NCBI GenBank assembly: GCA_910577065.1
Contig: CAJTLD010000007.1
Span: 30,177 to 46,942 of the forward strand
Origin: an uncultured Lachnospiraceae bacterium
GTDB taxonomy: Bacteria > Bacillota > Clostridia > Lachnospirales > Lachnospiraceae
Length of the DNA: 16,766 nt
Direction of reading: 5' to 3'
This document shows positions 1 to 6,757 of the stretch, piece by piece; position 1 is the first letter of the stretch; every line of letters starts with the position of its first letter. The notes beneath the pieces are model-generated. The model did not search any database. It was not told the DNA's origin and saw only the letters and a list, made by a program, of their open reading frames with translations. The position numbers and the translations under genes are program-made.

Positions 1-2
1 AA

Positions 3-821
3 GTAAGAGAACAGGTAAAAGAATGGAAGCGCCGGGGGCTGTCGGTGGGGTTTGTGCCTACGATGGGCTATCTGCATGAGGGGCATAAAAGCCTGATTGA
101 CCGGGCGGCAGCGGAGAATGACCGGGTGGTGGTCAGCGTTTTTGTCAACCCGATCCAGTTTGGGGCAAATGAGGACTTGTCTACGTATCCGCGGGACATT
201 GAAGCGGATAAGAAGCTTTGCGGGGCTGCCGGGACGGATTTGATTTTCCATCCAAAGCCGGAGGAGATGTACGCATCCGATTTTTCCACCCATGTGGAAA
301 TGCAAAAGGTCAGCGAACGGCTTTGCGGCAAAAGCAGGCCGACGCATTTTCGGGGGGTTTGTACGGTAGTGTGCAAATTGTTCCATATTGTGAATCCGGA
401 TCGGGCTTATTTCGGACAGAAGGATGCGCAGCAGCTTGCCGTAATCCGCCGGATGGTGCGGGATTTGGATCTGGATATCCGGATTGTGGGCTGCCCGATT
501 GTGCGGGAAGCGGACGGGCTTGCGAAAAGTTCCCGGAATACATATTTAAACGAAGCGGAGCGCAAGGCGGCGACGGTGCTTTCCAAAGCGGTTTTCCATG
601 GGGAGGCTTTGGTAAAGAACGGCGAACGGCGGGCGGATGTGATTGTAAGCGAGATGACAAAAGTGATTGAAGCGGAGCCGTTTGCAAGGATTGATTATGT
701 GGAACTGGTAGACGCGGACAGCATTGTGCCGCTTGCGGAAGTGAAGGGCAGGACGCTCGGCGCAATTGCAGTTTATATCGGCAAGACCCGATTGATTGAT
801 AATTTTATAACAGAAGTATAA
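3..821 (+). CDS. panC: Pantothenate synthetase (pantoate--beta-alanine ligase), 5' end outside window
   Basis: Cytosolic enzyme that joins (R)-pantoate and beta-alanine with ATP, through a pantoyl-adenylate, to make pantothenate. The reading frame is already open at base 3 (VREQVKEWKRRGLSVGF) and continues through PTMGYLHEGH, the nucleotidyl-transferase HIGH-type motif. The GTG at 45 is therefore internal, and the true start lies roughly ten codons before the window. Further family marks are FGQKDAQQLAVI (ATP/pantoate site) and DGLAKSSRN, the KMSKS-like loop, where many homologues have DGLALSSRN. About 272 codons are visible against a usual total near 280, so only the extreme N-terminus is missing. 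It is followed 21 nt later by panD, whose product supplies its beta-alanine. panB is plausibly just upstream but is not visible. Identification is very secure. Confidence 0.97.
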   Translation, partial: VREQVKEWKRRGLSVGFVPTMGYLHEGHKSLIDRAAAENDRVVVSVFVNPIQFGANEDLSTYPRDIEADKKLCGAAGTDLIFHPKPEEMYASDFSTHVEMQKVSERLCGKSRPTHFRGVCTVVCKLFHIVNPDRAYFGQKDAQQLAVIRRMVRDLDLDIRIVGCPIVREADGLAKSSRNTYLNEAERKAATVLSKAVFHGEALVKNGERRADVIVSEMTKVIEAEPFARIDYVELVDADSIVPLAEVKGRTLGAIAVYIGKTRLIDNFITEV

Positions 822-842
822 TACGGTAAAGAAGGTGACAGT

Positions 843-1232
843 ATGACGCTTGAAATGTTGAAAAGCAAGATCCATCGTGCGATCGTGACACAGGCGGAAC
901 TAAATTACGTGGGAAGCATTACAATTGACGAACGCCTGATGGAAGCGGCGGGGATCTACGAGTATGAAAAGGTGCAGATTGCGGATGTGGACAACGGCGC
1001 GCGGTTTGAAACGTATGTAATTGCCGGGGAAGCCGGAAGCGGCATTGTCTGTTTAAACGGCGCGGCGGCGCGTATGGTTTCCACCGGAGATAAAGTGATT
1101 ATTATGAGTTATGCGCAGATGGCGCCGGAGGAGATCAAAGACAATCCGCCGAAGGTGGTGTTTGTAAATGAAAAAAACGAGATTACTTCCGTGGCATGTT
1201 ATGAAAAACACGGCGCGCTTGCGGAACAATAG
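843..1232 (+). CDS. panD: Aspartate 1-decarboxylase proenzyme
   Basis: Pyruvoyl-dependent enzyme that decarboxylates L-aspartate to beta-alanine, the second substrate of PanC. The 129-residue protein has the normal family length. It carries the self-cleavage site Gly24-Ser25 in YVGSITID; Ser25 would become the pyruvoyl group at the N-terminus of the alpha chain after cleavage. KIHRAIVTQAEL at the N-terminus and NGAAARMVSTGD at 72-83 match the conserved core; the latter contains the N-G-A-A segment used in substrate binding and processing. An AAGGTGA ribosome site lies just before the ATG. It sits 21 nt after panC and 9 nt before coaBC, clearly in one transcript. No PanZ/PanM-like maturation factor is visible, as expected for a Gram-positive where cleavage is thought to be autonomous. 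Confidence 0.97.
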   Translation: MTLEMLKSKIHRAIVTQAELNYVGSITIDERLMEAAGIYEYEKVQIADVDNGARFETYVIAGEAGSGIVCLNGAAARMVSTGDKVIIMSYAQMAPEEIKDNPPKVVFVNEKNEITSVACYEKHGALAEQ

Positions 1233-1241
1233 GAGGGCGTT

Positions 1242-2570
1242 ATGCTGACAGGAAAAAAAGTCGTGCTTGGCGTAACCGGGAGCATTTCCGCCTATAAAAT
1301 GGCAAATGTGGCAAGCATGTTAAAGAAGCTGCACTGTGACGTACAGGTGGTTTTGACCCGGAACGCGGCGCAGTTTATTGCGCCGGTGACATTTGAGACG
1401 CTGACAAACCGGCCGTGCCTGACGGATACATTTGAACGGATGCCGGAGGCAGGGATTCCCCATATTACGCTGGGACAGAAATCGGATTTGCTGCTTATCG
1501 CCCCGGCGTCGGCGGATATTCTGGCTAAAATGGCATACGGCATTGCGGACGATCTGCTGACGTCTGCGGTGGTGGCGGCGTCCTGCCCGGTTTTGGTTGC
1601 GCCTGCCATGAATGCCTGTATGTACAACAATCCGATTGTCCGGGAAAATATCAGGCGGTTAGAATCGTTCGGATATGAGTTTCTGGAACCGGAGGTCGGG
1701 CGTCTTGCGTGCGGCGTCGAGGATATCGGGAAGCTGCCGCGCGAAGAGGCGCTGGTAAATGCGGTAGTAAAGAAGCTGGCGAAAGAGGCCGTGCCGGCGG
1801 TTGGGACAGTGAACGCGGCGCAAATGCCAGCGGAAGATGAAACCTTTGCAAAGGCGCAGGGGTTTAAGGCAGGCGACTTGTCCGGCCGCAAGATTCTGGT
1901 CACGGCAGGCCCGACCCGGGAAAGCTTTGACCCGGTCCGGTTTATTACGAACCACTCTTCCGGGAAAATGGGATATGCGATTGCCGGGCAGGCGGCCGCG
2001 CGCGGCGCGCAGGTGACGCTTGTATCCGGCCCGGTCAGCCTTGCCGCGCCCAAAGGCGTGCAGATGGTTTCTGTTACGACGGCAGAAGAGATGTACCGGG
2101 CGGTTTTGGAGCGCTTCCCTTCGCAGGATATCATTATCAAAGCCGCGGCAGTGGCCGATTACCGTCCGAAGCAGGTAAATGCGCAGAAAACCAAAAAGCA
2201 AGACGGTACGCTTGTGATCGAACTGGAACGCACCCGCGATATTTTAGCGGAACTGGGCGCAAAAAAAGGCGCGCGTCAGTGCCTTTGCGGTTTTTCTATG
2301 GAAACCGAGCACGTACTGGCTCATTCCAGGGAAAAACGCAAAAGAAAGAACGCCGATTTGATCGCGGCAAACAGCATCCGGGAAGCCGGAGCCGGATTTG
2401 GCGTGGATACGAACCATCTGGTGCTGATTACGCAGGAAGGGGAAGAGGATTTGGGCACGCTGCCAAAAGAAGCGTGCGCCGAACGGCTTTTGGATCGTTT
2501 ATATGGAATCTGGAAAACAAAACAGGAGGGACAGGAGGGTATATATGAAGAAAATAAATCAAATCAGTAG
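1242..2570 (+). CDS. coaBC: Bifunctional phosphopantothenoylcysteine decarboxylase / phosphopantothenate-cysteine ligase
   Basis: Two-domain CoA enzyme. The N-terminal CoaC flavoprotein (about 1-178) decarboxylates 4'-phosphopantothenoylcysteine. The C-terminal CoaB half (about 214-425) joins 4'-phosphopantothenate to cysteine using CTP. Visible residues are His74 in IPHITLG (catalytic base), the FMN-site segment APASADILAKMAYG, PAMNACMY at 121-128 and Cys157 in LACG (reductant for the enethiol intermediate). In CoaB there are TAGPTRE at 221-227, ITNHSSGKMG at 235-244 and Lys300 in KAAAVADYRP. The protein has 442 residues, longer than the roughly 400 typical. The extra length is an interdomain linker at about 180-213 and a hydrophilic C-terminal tail created where the gene overlaps the next one by 26 nt. 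An AGGAGG site lies directly over the panD stop, suggesting translational coupling. Confidence 0.97.
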   Translation: MLTGKKVVLGVTGSISAYKMANVASMLKKLHCDVQVVLTRNAAQFIAPVTFETLTNRPCLTDTFERMPEAGIPHITLGQKSDLLLIAPASADILAKMAYGIADDLLTSAVVAASCPVLVAPAMNACMYNNPIVRENIRRLESFGYEFLEPEVGRLACGVEDIGKLPREEALVNAVVKKLAKEAVPAVGTVNAAQMPAEDETFAKAQGFKAGDLSGRKILVTAGPTRESFDPVRFITNHSSGKMGYAIAGQAAARGAQVTLVSGPVSLAAPKGVQMVSVTTAEEMYRAVLERFPSQDIIIKAAAVADYRPKQVNAQKTKKQDGTLVIELERTRDILAELGAKKGARQCLCGFSMETEHVLAHSREKRKRKNADLIAANSIREAGAGFGVDTNHLVLITQEGEEDLGTLPKEACAERLLDRLYGIWKTKQEGQEGIYEENKSNQ

Positions 2571-3525
2571 CTTTATGTCGTCAAATATTGCGGTATTTAT
2601 TATTATTTTTTCCGGGATCGCATTTTTCGTTCCGAAGGGATTTTCCTGGGCGACGAATTATACGACGATTTTTCTGGGCGTGGCGATGTTTGGTATGGGA
2701 CTTACAATCCGCGCCGAGGATTTCAGGGTAGTCTTTACGCGCCCGAAGGAACTGTTTGCCGGATGCGTGCTGCAGTATACGGTGATGCCGCTTACTGCGT
2801 TTGCTTTGGCAAAACTGTTCGGGCTGCCGGATGATCTGGCGCTTGGCGTGATTTTGGTGGGCTGCTGCCCGGGCGGGACGGCAAGCAATGTCATTACATA
2901 TGTAGCTGGCGGGGATGTGCCGCTGTCGGTCGGGATGACGATTGTTTCTACGATAGCGGCGCCTTTGTGTACGCCGGTCTTAGTGTATCTGCTGGCCGGC
3001 TCCTGGGTGTCGGTATCTTTGGCGGCAATGATGCTGTCGGTTGTAAAAGTGGTATTGGTGCCGGTATTGGCGGGCGTATTGATTTACCGTTTGTTTCCGA
3101 GGCAGATTGAAGCGATACGGGATGTCCTGCCGCTGGTATCCGTTGTGGCGATTGTCATGATTATTTCCGGGATCGTGGCGAGCAATGCCGAAAAGATCTT
3201 AACCTGCGGGGCGCTTGTGATGATTGTCGTAGCCATCCACAATGTAGTAGGTCTTGTGCTTGGCACCGGCGCGGCAAAGGCGTTAAATCTGGAGGAAAAG
3301 AAAGTAACTGCGATCGGCATTGAAGTCGGAATGCAAAACAGCGGGCTTGCGATTTCGCTTGCGGCGGCAAATTTTGCGGCAAATCCGCTGGCAACGCTGC
3401 CCGGGGCCATTTTTTCGGTGTGGCACAATATTTCCGGGACAATTTACGCCGGAATCCGCAGCAGGACAGGCGCTTTGGCCGGCAGGCGGGCAGCAGGCGG
3501 CGCGCAGGACGAGCTGGGAGCTTAA
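2545..3525 (+). CDS. BASS-family sodium-dependent carrier, probably pantoate/ketopantoate (PanS-like)
   Basis: Integral membrane symporter of the bile acid:sodium symporter fold, 326 residues, about nine or ten hydrophobic segments. Family marks are GMGLT at 50-54, the broken-helix sodium-site motif CCPGGTASN at 107-115, followed by VPLSV, and EVGMQNSGLA at 260-269, whose Glu and Gln belong to the second crossover helix. The ATG at 2545 is chosen because an AGGAGG lies 6-8 nt upstream. An earlier in-frame ATG at 2503 would add 14 highly polar residues buried in the coaBC end. The gene overlaps coaBC by 26 nt, so it is co-translated with CoA enzymes. Salmonella PanS, a BASS protein, moves ketopantoate/pantoate, so that substrate is the best inference; bile acids are unlikely. 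The last 20 residues are Gly/Ala/Arg-rich and unlike the rest. Confidence 0.85.
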   Translation: MKKINQISSFMSSNIAVFIIIFSGIAFFVPKGFSWATNYTTIFLGVAMFGMGLTIRAEDFRVVFTRPKELFAGCVLQYTVMPLTAFALAKLFGLPDDLALGVILVGCCPGGTASNVITYVAGGDVPLSVGMTIVSTIAAPLCTPVLVYLLAGSWVSVSLAAMMLSVVKVVLVPVLAGVLIYRLFPRQIEAIRDVLPLVSVVAIVMIISGIVASNAEKILTCGALVMIVVAIHNVVGLVLGTGAAKALNLEEKKVTAIGIEVGMQNSGLAISLAAANFAANPLATLPGAIFSVWHNISGTIYAGIRSRTGALAGRRAAGGAQDELGA

Positions 3526-3552
3526 AGGTTTTTGGGAGATTTGCAGCAGAAA

Positions 3553-3581
3553 GCCCGGCAGGCAGAGCGTTTTGGCCGGGC
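3553..3581 (+). other. Short hairpin between the BASS gene and panT
   Basis: GCCCGGC at 3553-3559 can pair with GCCGGGC at 3575-3581 across a 15-nt loop. There is no U-tract after it, so it is not a terminator as written. It lies 25 nt before the panT start and could weakly modulate expression or message stability. The 81-nt gap that holds it is the widest between genes in this operon. Treat as a weak structural observation. Confidence 0.3.
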
Positions 3582-3606
3582 GGCTTGGAAAGAAGAGGGA
3601 ATACGT

Positions 3607-4215
3607 ATGGAACCAAAAAAATTTTCAACAAAACAGTTAGTGGAAATGGCGCTTTTGACGGCGATTATTATTTTGCTGGCGTTTACGCCGATTGGTTATA
3701 TCCGGATGCCGGGGCTTGAAATTACCCTGATTGTCGTCCCGGTGACGGTGGGGGCAGTAACGCTTGGGCCTGCGGCGGGAGCGGTTTTAGGCGCCGTGTT
3801 CGGGATTACCAGTTTTATACAGTGCTTTGGAATGAGCGGGTTTGGAGCGGCGCTTTTGGGGATTAACCCGGTATTTACCTGCGTGGTCTGTATTGTGCCA
3901 AGGCTTTTGATGGGCTGGCTTACGGGCTGTATTTACCAGGGGCTTAAGAAAGCAAAGAAGCTGCGCGGTGCGTCTGTGGCGCTTGCAAACCTGGCGGGGC
4001 CGATATTAAATACGGTTTTGTTTATGGGAACGCTGGTAGCCCTGTTTTATCAGACGGAGTATATCCAGGGGGTTGCGCAGTCCCATGGAGCGACGAACGC
4101 CCTTATGTTTGTGGCTGCGCTTGTCGGCGTGAACGGAATCGTTGAGGCGGCTGCCTGCTTTGTAGCGGGCAGCGCGATATCGAAGGCGCTGATAGCGGCG
4201 CTTAAATTGGGATAA
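3607..4215 (+). CDS. panT: ECF transporter S component, probably pantothenate-specific (PanT)
   Basis: Substrate-binding membrane subunit of an energy-coupling-factor vitamin importer, 202 residues, close to the usual 180-210. About six hydrophobic helices are visible: 12-33, 38-63, 64-75 with the following loop, 88-110, 125-148 and 165-198. The N-terminal MALLTAIIILLAFTPIG segment and the Gly/Ala-rich small-residue packing match the S-component fold, in which such helices contact the EcfT subunit. Start at 3607 follows AGAGGGAAT; an in-frame ATG at 3532 would add 25 charged residues that do not look like S-component sequence. The shared EcfA1/EcfA2/EcfT module is not in the window, typical of group II systems where it is encoded elsewhere. 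Specificity for pantothenate rests on its place in a panC-panD-coaBC operon; the family assignment is stronger than the substrate. Confidence 0.8.
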   Translation: MEPKKFSTKQLVEMALLTAIIILLAFTPIGYIRMPGLEITLIVVPVTVGAVTLGPAAGAVLGAVFGITSFIQCFGMSGFGAALLGINPVFTCVVCIVPRLLMGWLTGCIYQGLKKAKKLRGASVALANLAGPILNTVLFMGTLVALFYQTEYIQGVAQSHGATNALMFVAALVGVNGIVEAAACFVAGSAISKALIAALKLG

Positions 4216-4227
4216 GCGCCGGGCATG

Positions 4228-4258
4228 TTTTGCGGAGGGTGAGAAACCCTCCGTAAAA
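4228..4258. terminator. Convergent-gene hairpin with inverted U/A polarity
   Basis: TTTTGCGGAGGGT at 4228-4240 pairs with ACCCTCCGTAAAA at 4246-4258 around loop GAGAA: 13 pairs with one G-U. It lies 13 nt after the panT stop and 6 nt from the stop of the opposing glucosyltransferase gene, so it fits as the end signal for both. In a classical intrinsic terminator the U-run follows the stem. Here U's open the stem and A's close it in either direction, and no free U-tract follows. It may work mainly as a 3'-end stabiliser or with Rho or processing. Confidence 0.5.
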
Positions 4259-4264
4259 CAGAAA

Positions 4265-5812
4265 TTAACCGGTTGCCCCAAGTTTGATTACAATAAACCC
4301 ATCCAGGTTTTTGATATATCCTTCCGCCGGATAAGAGGGCATGGACGAGGATTCCGTTAAAGCTTTTTTTACGTATTCGTTTGAAAGAAAGCTGTAGTAT
4401 TCGTTATAAGTATCAATCGGTTTCCCGATTGCCGTCGGGTATTCATAACCTAACATGCTGAAAAAGCGATGGATCCGAATAGAATTTCCGGATACATTGT
4501 CCATAAAGATAGAAGTAAGGCAAAATTCATTTTCCGTAAAAATATCGTTATAAGAATCAGGCGTGCCTACAAATACAACCGCCTTATCCGGTTTTAGCGT
4601 GCCTGTCGTTTTTTGCAGGTCATAGTTTACATTTCTTGCAATGTCAACATCTCTGATATATCGCTTATAATCCAGCTGATAAAATTCATTTGTTTCCTTT
4701 GTATGATGGAATAATACAAAAAACAGAATTATCCACGTAAGGTATGTCCCATAGGGATGTTTTTTATAAGTCCATTTTGTCAAAATGGGATATCCGTACA
4801 GCGCGATTCCGACAATTGCAATAAAGTTGGAAACATAGGAGCGTAACGGCAGGTTTCCGTTTGCGGAAATAATAAACAGGGAAAAGGATGTTACGACAAT
4901 CCCGAATGCAAACAATGCGGGCGTAAATTCTTTTTTTATGGCTTTGAATATGGCTACTGCAATCCAGATAATACATGCGGCAAGAAAGAATTTATGCGAG
5001 GCGTGTATCCCGGCGTATAATCTGAAATTAGCAGCAAGGTCCTGGATGCTGCGCAAAAGATCTGCCAGGCTGTTTATCTCATTCCATTTCATAAACCAGC
5101 CCAGGGCGTAATCTGCATAAGTAAAACCAAATCCGGCCAGACGCGCCGCGATTAGCTTGCCAATCAGTTTGGAAAGGATTATGGACAGAGCCAGTATAAA
5201 AACCGGTCCAAAAATCAGGACGGACCATCTTTTTTCGTTTTTGTTTACAAGGCCAAACAGGCAGATTTCCACACAAAAATAAACAGCCGTCGCTTCGATT
5301 AAAGCCAGCCCTAAAATCTGCAGCGCTAAAATACACAGATACTGAGGAACTTTATGCTTCGCCGGAAAAATGTATATAAAATAAGACAGTGTGGCCAGAA
5401 AAATACAGAGGGATGTTTCTACGCAGTTCCCAATATAAGCAAACATTCTTGTAACAAGCGGGAATGTAATAATCAGGCATACGCCTGCCGTGGAAATAAA
5501 CCTGTCCAAAACAGCCTGTGAAACATACTCATAAACGCTGAGAAACAAAACAGCGGCGGCGATCAGGACGATAATCGCTATGGTTTCTCTCCACACCGGC
5601 AGGTATGCGTAAGTGTTTACTATTTTATACAGAAGCCAGGAACCCCATCTTCCGGCGGCAACGATGCCGTTATATTTGTAATAAAAATCTATGTTTTCGT
5701 CGTCTATGCCAATGGATTGGTTCGTCAGTAAAAAGCCGTAAGATAAAACAACAACAAACAGGACAACAAACCAGTTGACGTCCTGACATTTTCTTTTTAT
5801 AGACTGGAACAT
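4265..5812 (-). CDS. GtrII-like multi-pass membrane glucosyltransferase domain protein
   Basis: A 515-residue integral membrane protein with about ten hydrophobic helices (first at about 13-31, then 78-97, 108-125, 135-150, 157-175, 197-216, 276-292, 300-316, 328-344 and 356-370) and a soluble C-terminal part from about 371 to 515. The stretch TNQSIGIDDENIDFYYKYN at 30-48, followed by GRWGSWLL at 54-61, matches the Glucos_trans_II (GtrII) family. Members of that family transfer glucose from a lipid carrier to a surface polysaccharide on the outer face of the membrane. The paired acids Asp37-Asp38 just after helix 1 are candidate catalytic residues. Start is supported by AGGAGG 8 nt upstream on the minus strand. 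It stands alone: no GtrA flippase or GtrB bactoprenol glucosyltransferase is next to it. It is visibly more A+T-rich than the flanking genes, suggesting later acquisition. The acceptor is unknown. Confidence 0.8.
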   Translation of the reverse strand: MFQSIKRKCQDVNWFVVLFVVVLSYGFLLTNQSIGIDDENIDFYYKYNGIVAAGRWGSWLLYKIVNTYAYLPVWRETIAIIVLIAAAVLFLSVYEYVSQAVLDRFISTAGVCLIITFPLVTRMFAYIGNCVETSLCIFLATLSYFIYIFPAKHKVPQYLCILALQILGLALIEATAVYFCVEICLFGLVNKNEKRWSVLIFGPVFILALSIILSKLIGKLIAARLAGFGFTYADYALGWFMKWNEINSLADLLRSIQDLAANFRLYAGIHASHKFFLAACIIWIAVAIFKAIKKEFTPALFAFGIVVTSFSLFIISANGNLPLRSYVSNFIAIVGIALYGYPILTKWTYKKHPYGTYLTWIILFFVLFHHTKETNEFYQLDYKRYIRDVDIARNVNYDLQKTTGTLKPDKAVVFVGTPDSYNDIFTENEFCLTSIFMDNVSGNSIRIHRFFSMLGYEYPTAIGKPIDTYNEYYSFLSNEYVKKALTESSSMPSYPAEGYIKNLDGFIVIKLGATG

Positions 5813-5900
5813 AAAAATATCCTCCTGATTTTTGATATCCCATGCTGCGTTTGCAAGGGAAATGCATTTAGCTTATCGGAATAAAAACTCCGTTGCAGAT

Positions 5901-5929
5901 ATTCTATAATAACATATGGCGCAGATCAA
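5901..5929 (-). promoter_or_regulatory. Candidate sigma-A promoter for the glucosyltransferase gene
   Basis: On the minus strand TTGATC (5924-5929) and TAGAAT (5901-5906) are separated by exactly 17 nt. The start of transcription would fall near 5893, giving an 80-nt leader before the AGGAGG site and the ATG at 5812. This is a sequence match only. Confidence 0.55.
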
Positions 5930-5983
5930 CCCCCTTTTTTAATCGAAAAATTGGCATAAATATTAGTCCTGCCGCATGGTTTG

Positions 5984-6012
5984 AATAAAAATACAGAAAA
6001 AGATTGTATAAT
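5984..6012 (+). promoter_or_regulatory. Candidate -10 element for the DUF6320-like gene
   Basis: A perfect TATAAT lies at 6007-6012, about 68 nt before the ATG at 6080, preceded by A+T-rich sequence. No good -35 hexamer lies at the proper distance: TTGAAT at 5981-5986 would give a 20-nt spacer. The rest of the 267-nt divergent gap (5813-6079) shows no gene or riboswitch-like structure that I can recognise. Confidence 0.4.
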
Positions 6013-6079
6013 TACAGATTCTGGGATAAGATAAGAAACAACAAATGAAACCGGAACATCATAATAAAGGAAATGGATT

Positions 6080-6748
6080 ATGAGCAGATGCAGGCAGTGT
6101 AATGTCAAAATATTGGATGATACGCAGATTTGCCCTCTGTGTAAATGTGTGGTAGAACAGGAAGAGGAGATGGAAAACGCGTACCCGGATATCCGGCTGC
6201 GTGCAAGGAAGCTGAACCTGGCTGTCCGTATTTTTTTATTTGCGGCAATTTTGATGGAGGCGCTTTTTATTTATCTGGATTGGAAATACGACAATGGTAT
6301 CCGCTGGAGCGTTATTACGGGAGCCGGATTTGCTTATCTGTATTTCGTGGCGAAATTTGCCGTGTTAAACGACAATGCGGGATACCGTTCTAAGTTCCTG
6401 GCGCTGACGTTTTTGGGCGTTTTATATGTTATATTAATTGATTTTGTGATCGGCTATCACGGCTGGTCGGTTAATTTTGTGTTGCCGGGCGGCCTTTTGC
6501 TGGTAGACGCGTTTATTCTGGCCTTAATGTTTATTAACCGCCGCAACTGGCAGAGTTATATTATGCTGGAAATCGGCATGATTTTTCTGAGCGCTGTTCC
6601 ACTGCTTTTAAGATGGCTCAATATTGTGACGGAAACATTTATCAGTGGATTTGCGTTTGCGGTATCCGTCTTTTTGTTCCTTGGCACGCTGATTATTGGC
6701 GACAGAAGGGCCAGAAGCGAATTGAAGAGAAGGTTTCACGTCAGATAG
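6080..6748 (+). CDS. Zinc-ribbon six-TM membrane protein (DUF6320-like)
   Basis: A 222-residue protein of unknown function. The N-terminus is a small zinc ribbon with Cys4, Cys7, Cys18 and Cys21 in the arrangement CxxC-x10-CxxC, then an acidic stretch (VEQEEEMEN). Six hydrophobic helices follow at about 47-66, 79-98, 106-124, 131-150, 156-173 and 184-203, and the protein ends in a basic tail (RRARSELKRRFHVR). From memory, this layout matches the DUF6320 family of Clostridia; a profile search would settle it. By the positive-inside rule the ribbon and the basic tail would both face the cytoplasm. The start has a modest AAAGGAAATGG ribosome site. The stop codon overlaps the AGGAG ribosome site of the following esterase gene, so the two are surely co-expressed and probably act together. 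No enzymatic residues are recognisable. Confidence 0.7.
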   Translation: MSRCRQCNVKILDDTQICPLCKCVVEQEEEMENAYPDIRLRARKLNLAVRIFLFAAILMEALFIYLDWKYDNGIRWSVITGAGFAYLYFVAKFAVLNDNAGYRSKFLALTFLGVLYVILIDFVIGYHGWSVNFVLPGGLLLVDAFILALMFINRRNWQSYIMLEIGMIFLSAVPLLLRWLNIVTETFISGFAFAVSVFLFLGTLIIGDRRARSELKRRFHVR

Positions 6749-6757
6749 GAGAACAGT

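Noticed and set aside
45..47. GTG at 45 as the start of panC
   Set aside because: The frame is open and conserved upstream to base 3, and no ribosome site precedes the GTG, so the gene begins before the window.
1292..2140. Long open frame on the minus strand inside coaBC
   Set aside because: It lies wholly antisense to a secure gene in GC-rich codons, has no ribosome site, and its translation is low-complexity without domain features.
2503..2544. Earlier in-frame ATG for the BASS carrier
   Set aside because: It would add polar residues that merely read the coaBC end in another frame; the ATG at 2545 has an AGGAGG at proper distance.
5813..6079. Possible riboswitch or small RNA in the divergent gap
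   Set aside because: The stretch is A+T-rich with promoter-like elements only; no conserved riboswitch core or strong multi-stem fold could be recognised.
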